Below, one piece after another: positions 63,661 to 64,000 of a DNA stretch of 64,000 nt. Source of the stretch: a virus; the IMG/VR virus record IMGVR_UViG_3300037091_000121, positions 1-64,000 of that record. The stretch is one strand, 5' to 3'. Both the position numbers and the translations under genes were made by a program. Position 1 is the stretch's first letter, and every line of letters begins with the position of its first letter. The notes beneath the pieces were generated by a model that saw only the letters and a list, made by a program, of their open reading frames with translations, was not told the DNA's origin and did not search any database.

Positions 63661-64000
63661 CTAGATCTTCCATCCACCTCCGTGCCCCTGTGAGATATCC
63701 TCATCAACGCTTATCCCACAAACTGTAGATCCCACCGTCTGCTTGAGGTTCCAGTCAGCGAAGGTGTGGCTCCCGGCCCAGCCCGTAGACATAGACAACC
63801 AAGCATAGCTACCTGGGATGCTCTTCTTGATGTGACTGCAGACCAGACCTGATCCATACACCCCGATTGGATGTGCGTTGCCCGTCTTCGCAAAGGCCGC
63901 GACTACACCCGTGAAGTAGTCCGTGATTACACCCAATACCTCGGCTTGACTGGCATCATGATCGACCGCGAAGTAGATCGGGCTACCTGCCGACTGGCCA
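63661..64000 (-). CDS. glycoside-hydrolase-like (DUF1906/Rv2525c type) protein, C-terminal part
   Basis: 5' end lies outside the window. Visible pattern: SPIYFAVDHDASQAEVLGV-ITDYFTGVV, GNAHPIGVYGSGLVC, YAWLSMSTGWAGSHTFADW, VDEDISQG. This is the C-terminal barrel of the Rv2525c-like glycoside-hydrolase family, used in phage lysins and tail proteins to act on cell walls. The C-terminus ends in GGGWKI. Confidence 0.8.
   Translation of the reverse strand, partial: GQSAGSPIYFAVDHDASQAEVLGVITDYFTGVVAAFAKTGNAHPIGVYGSGLVCSHIKKSIPGSYAWLSMSTGWAGSHTFADWNLKQTVGSTVCGISVDEDISQGHGGGWKI

Noticed and set aside
1-64000. Integrase, DNA polymerase, primase or lysogeny cassette
   Set aside because: Looked for and not found; absence in this window does not exclude them in the rest of the genome.

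Overview
The window is 64 kb of a tailed double-stranded DNA phage, and the gene set points to a podovirus-like virion. Seen directly: a terminase with ATPase and nuclease parts, a portal of about 706 residues, an acidic scaffold, a major capsid protein, two neck/adaptor-type proteins, a large nozzle-like protein, three large ejection-type proteins (one with an M15 peptidase domain) and tail fibres. There is no sheath, tape measure, baseplate, integrase, DNA polymerase or tRNA here. Both ends cut through genes, so the genome continues on either side. The host is not stated by the sequence. The best clue is a phage-borne pseudopilin (41.5-42.3 kb) with the H-X9-DG motif that is common in Armatimonadota, Planctomycetota and Verrucomicrobiota; this is an inference.

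Layout. 0-30 kb, minus strand, read right to left: RNase HI, SF2 helicase, small terminase candidate, split large terminase, two-domain GroES-like protein, portal, histidine phosphatase, small zinc proteins, an Acb2/Tad1-like protein, scaffold, capsid, decoration and neck proteins. 30.2-31.9 kb, plus strand: small, partly duplicated Cys-rich genes. 32.2-37.4 kb, minus strand: small accessory genes, many behind their own promoter. 37.5-42.8 kb, mostly plus strand: two DNA-binding regulators, a Rad52/ERF-like candidate, a RusA-like resolvase, the pseudopilin and a miniature methyltransferase. 42.9-53.1 kb, minus strand: an HNH gene and the ejection proteins. 53.1-58.4 kb, plus strand: a tandem structured RNA, small genes, a sigma factor and a polysaccharide lyase split into two genes. 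58.4-64 kb, minus strand: fibre, nozzle and a lysis-type glycoside-hydrolase domain.

Selfish elements are unusually dense. Two group I introns sit in tandem inside the capsid gene and appear to leave a 13-nt exon between them. A LAGLIDADG intein sits in the terminase nuclease. Three HNH genes and two LAGLIDADG genes stand free between structural genes, and several share the same C-terminal helix-turn-helix module.

Control looks RNA- and promoter-heavy. More than twenty near-consensus TTGACA-N17-TATACT promoters mark module borders and several start transcription at the AUG (leaderless). Three sites match sigma-54 promoters. Four transcribed leaders consist of a strict 5-nt GGNNN repeat, most ending in a terminator-like hairpin. 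At least two promoter-terminator pairs enclose no gene and are small RNA candidates. All functional names come from reading the protein sequences by eye; no database search was run.
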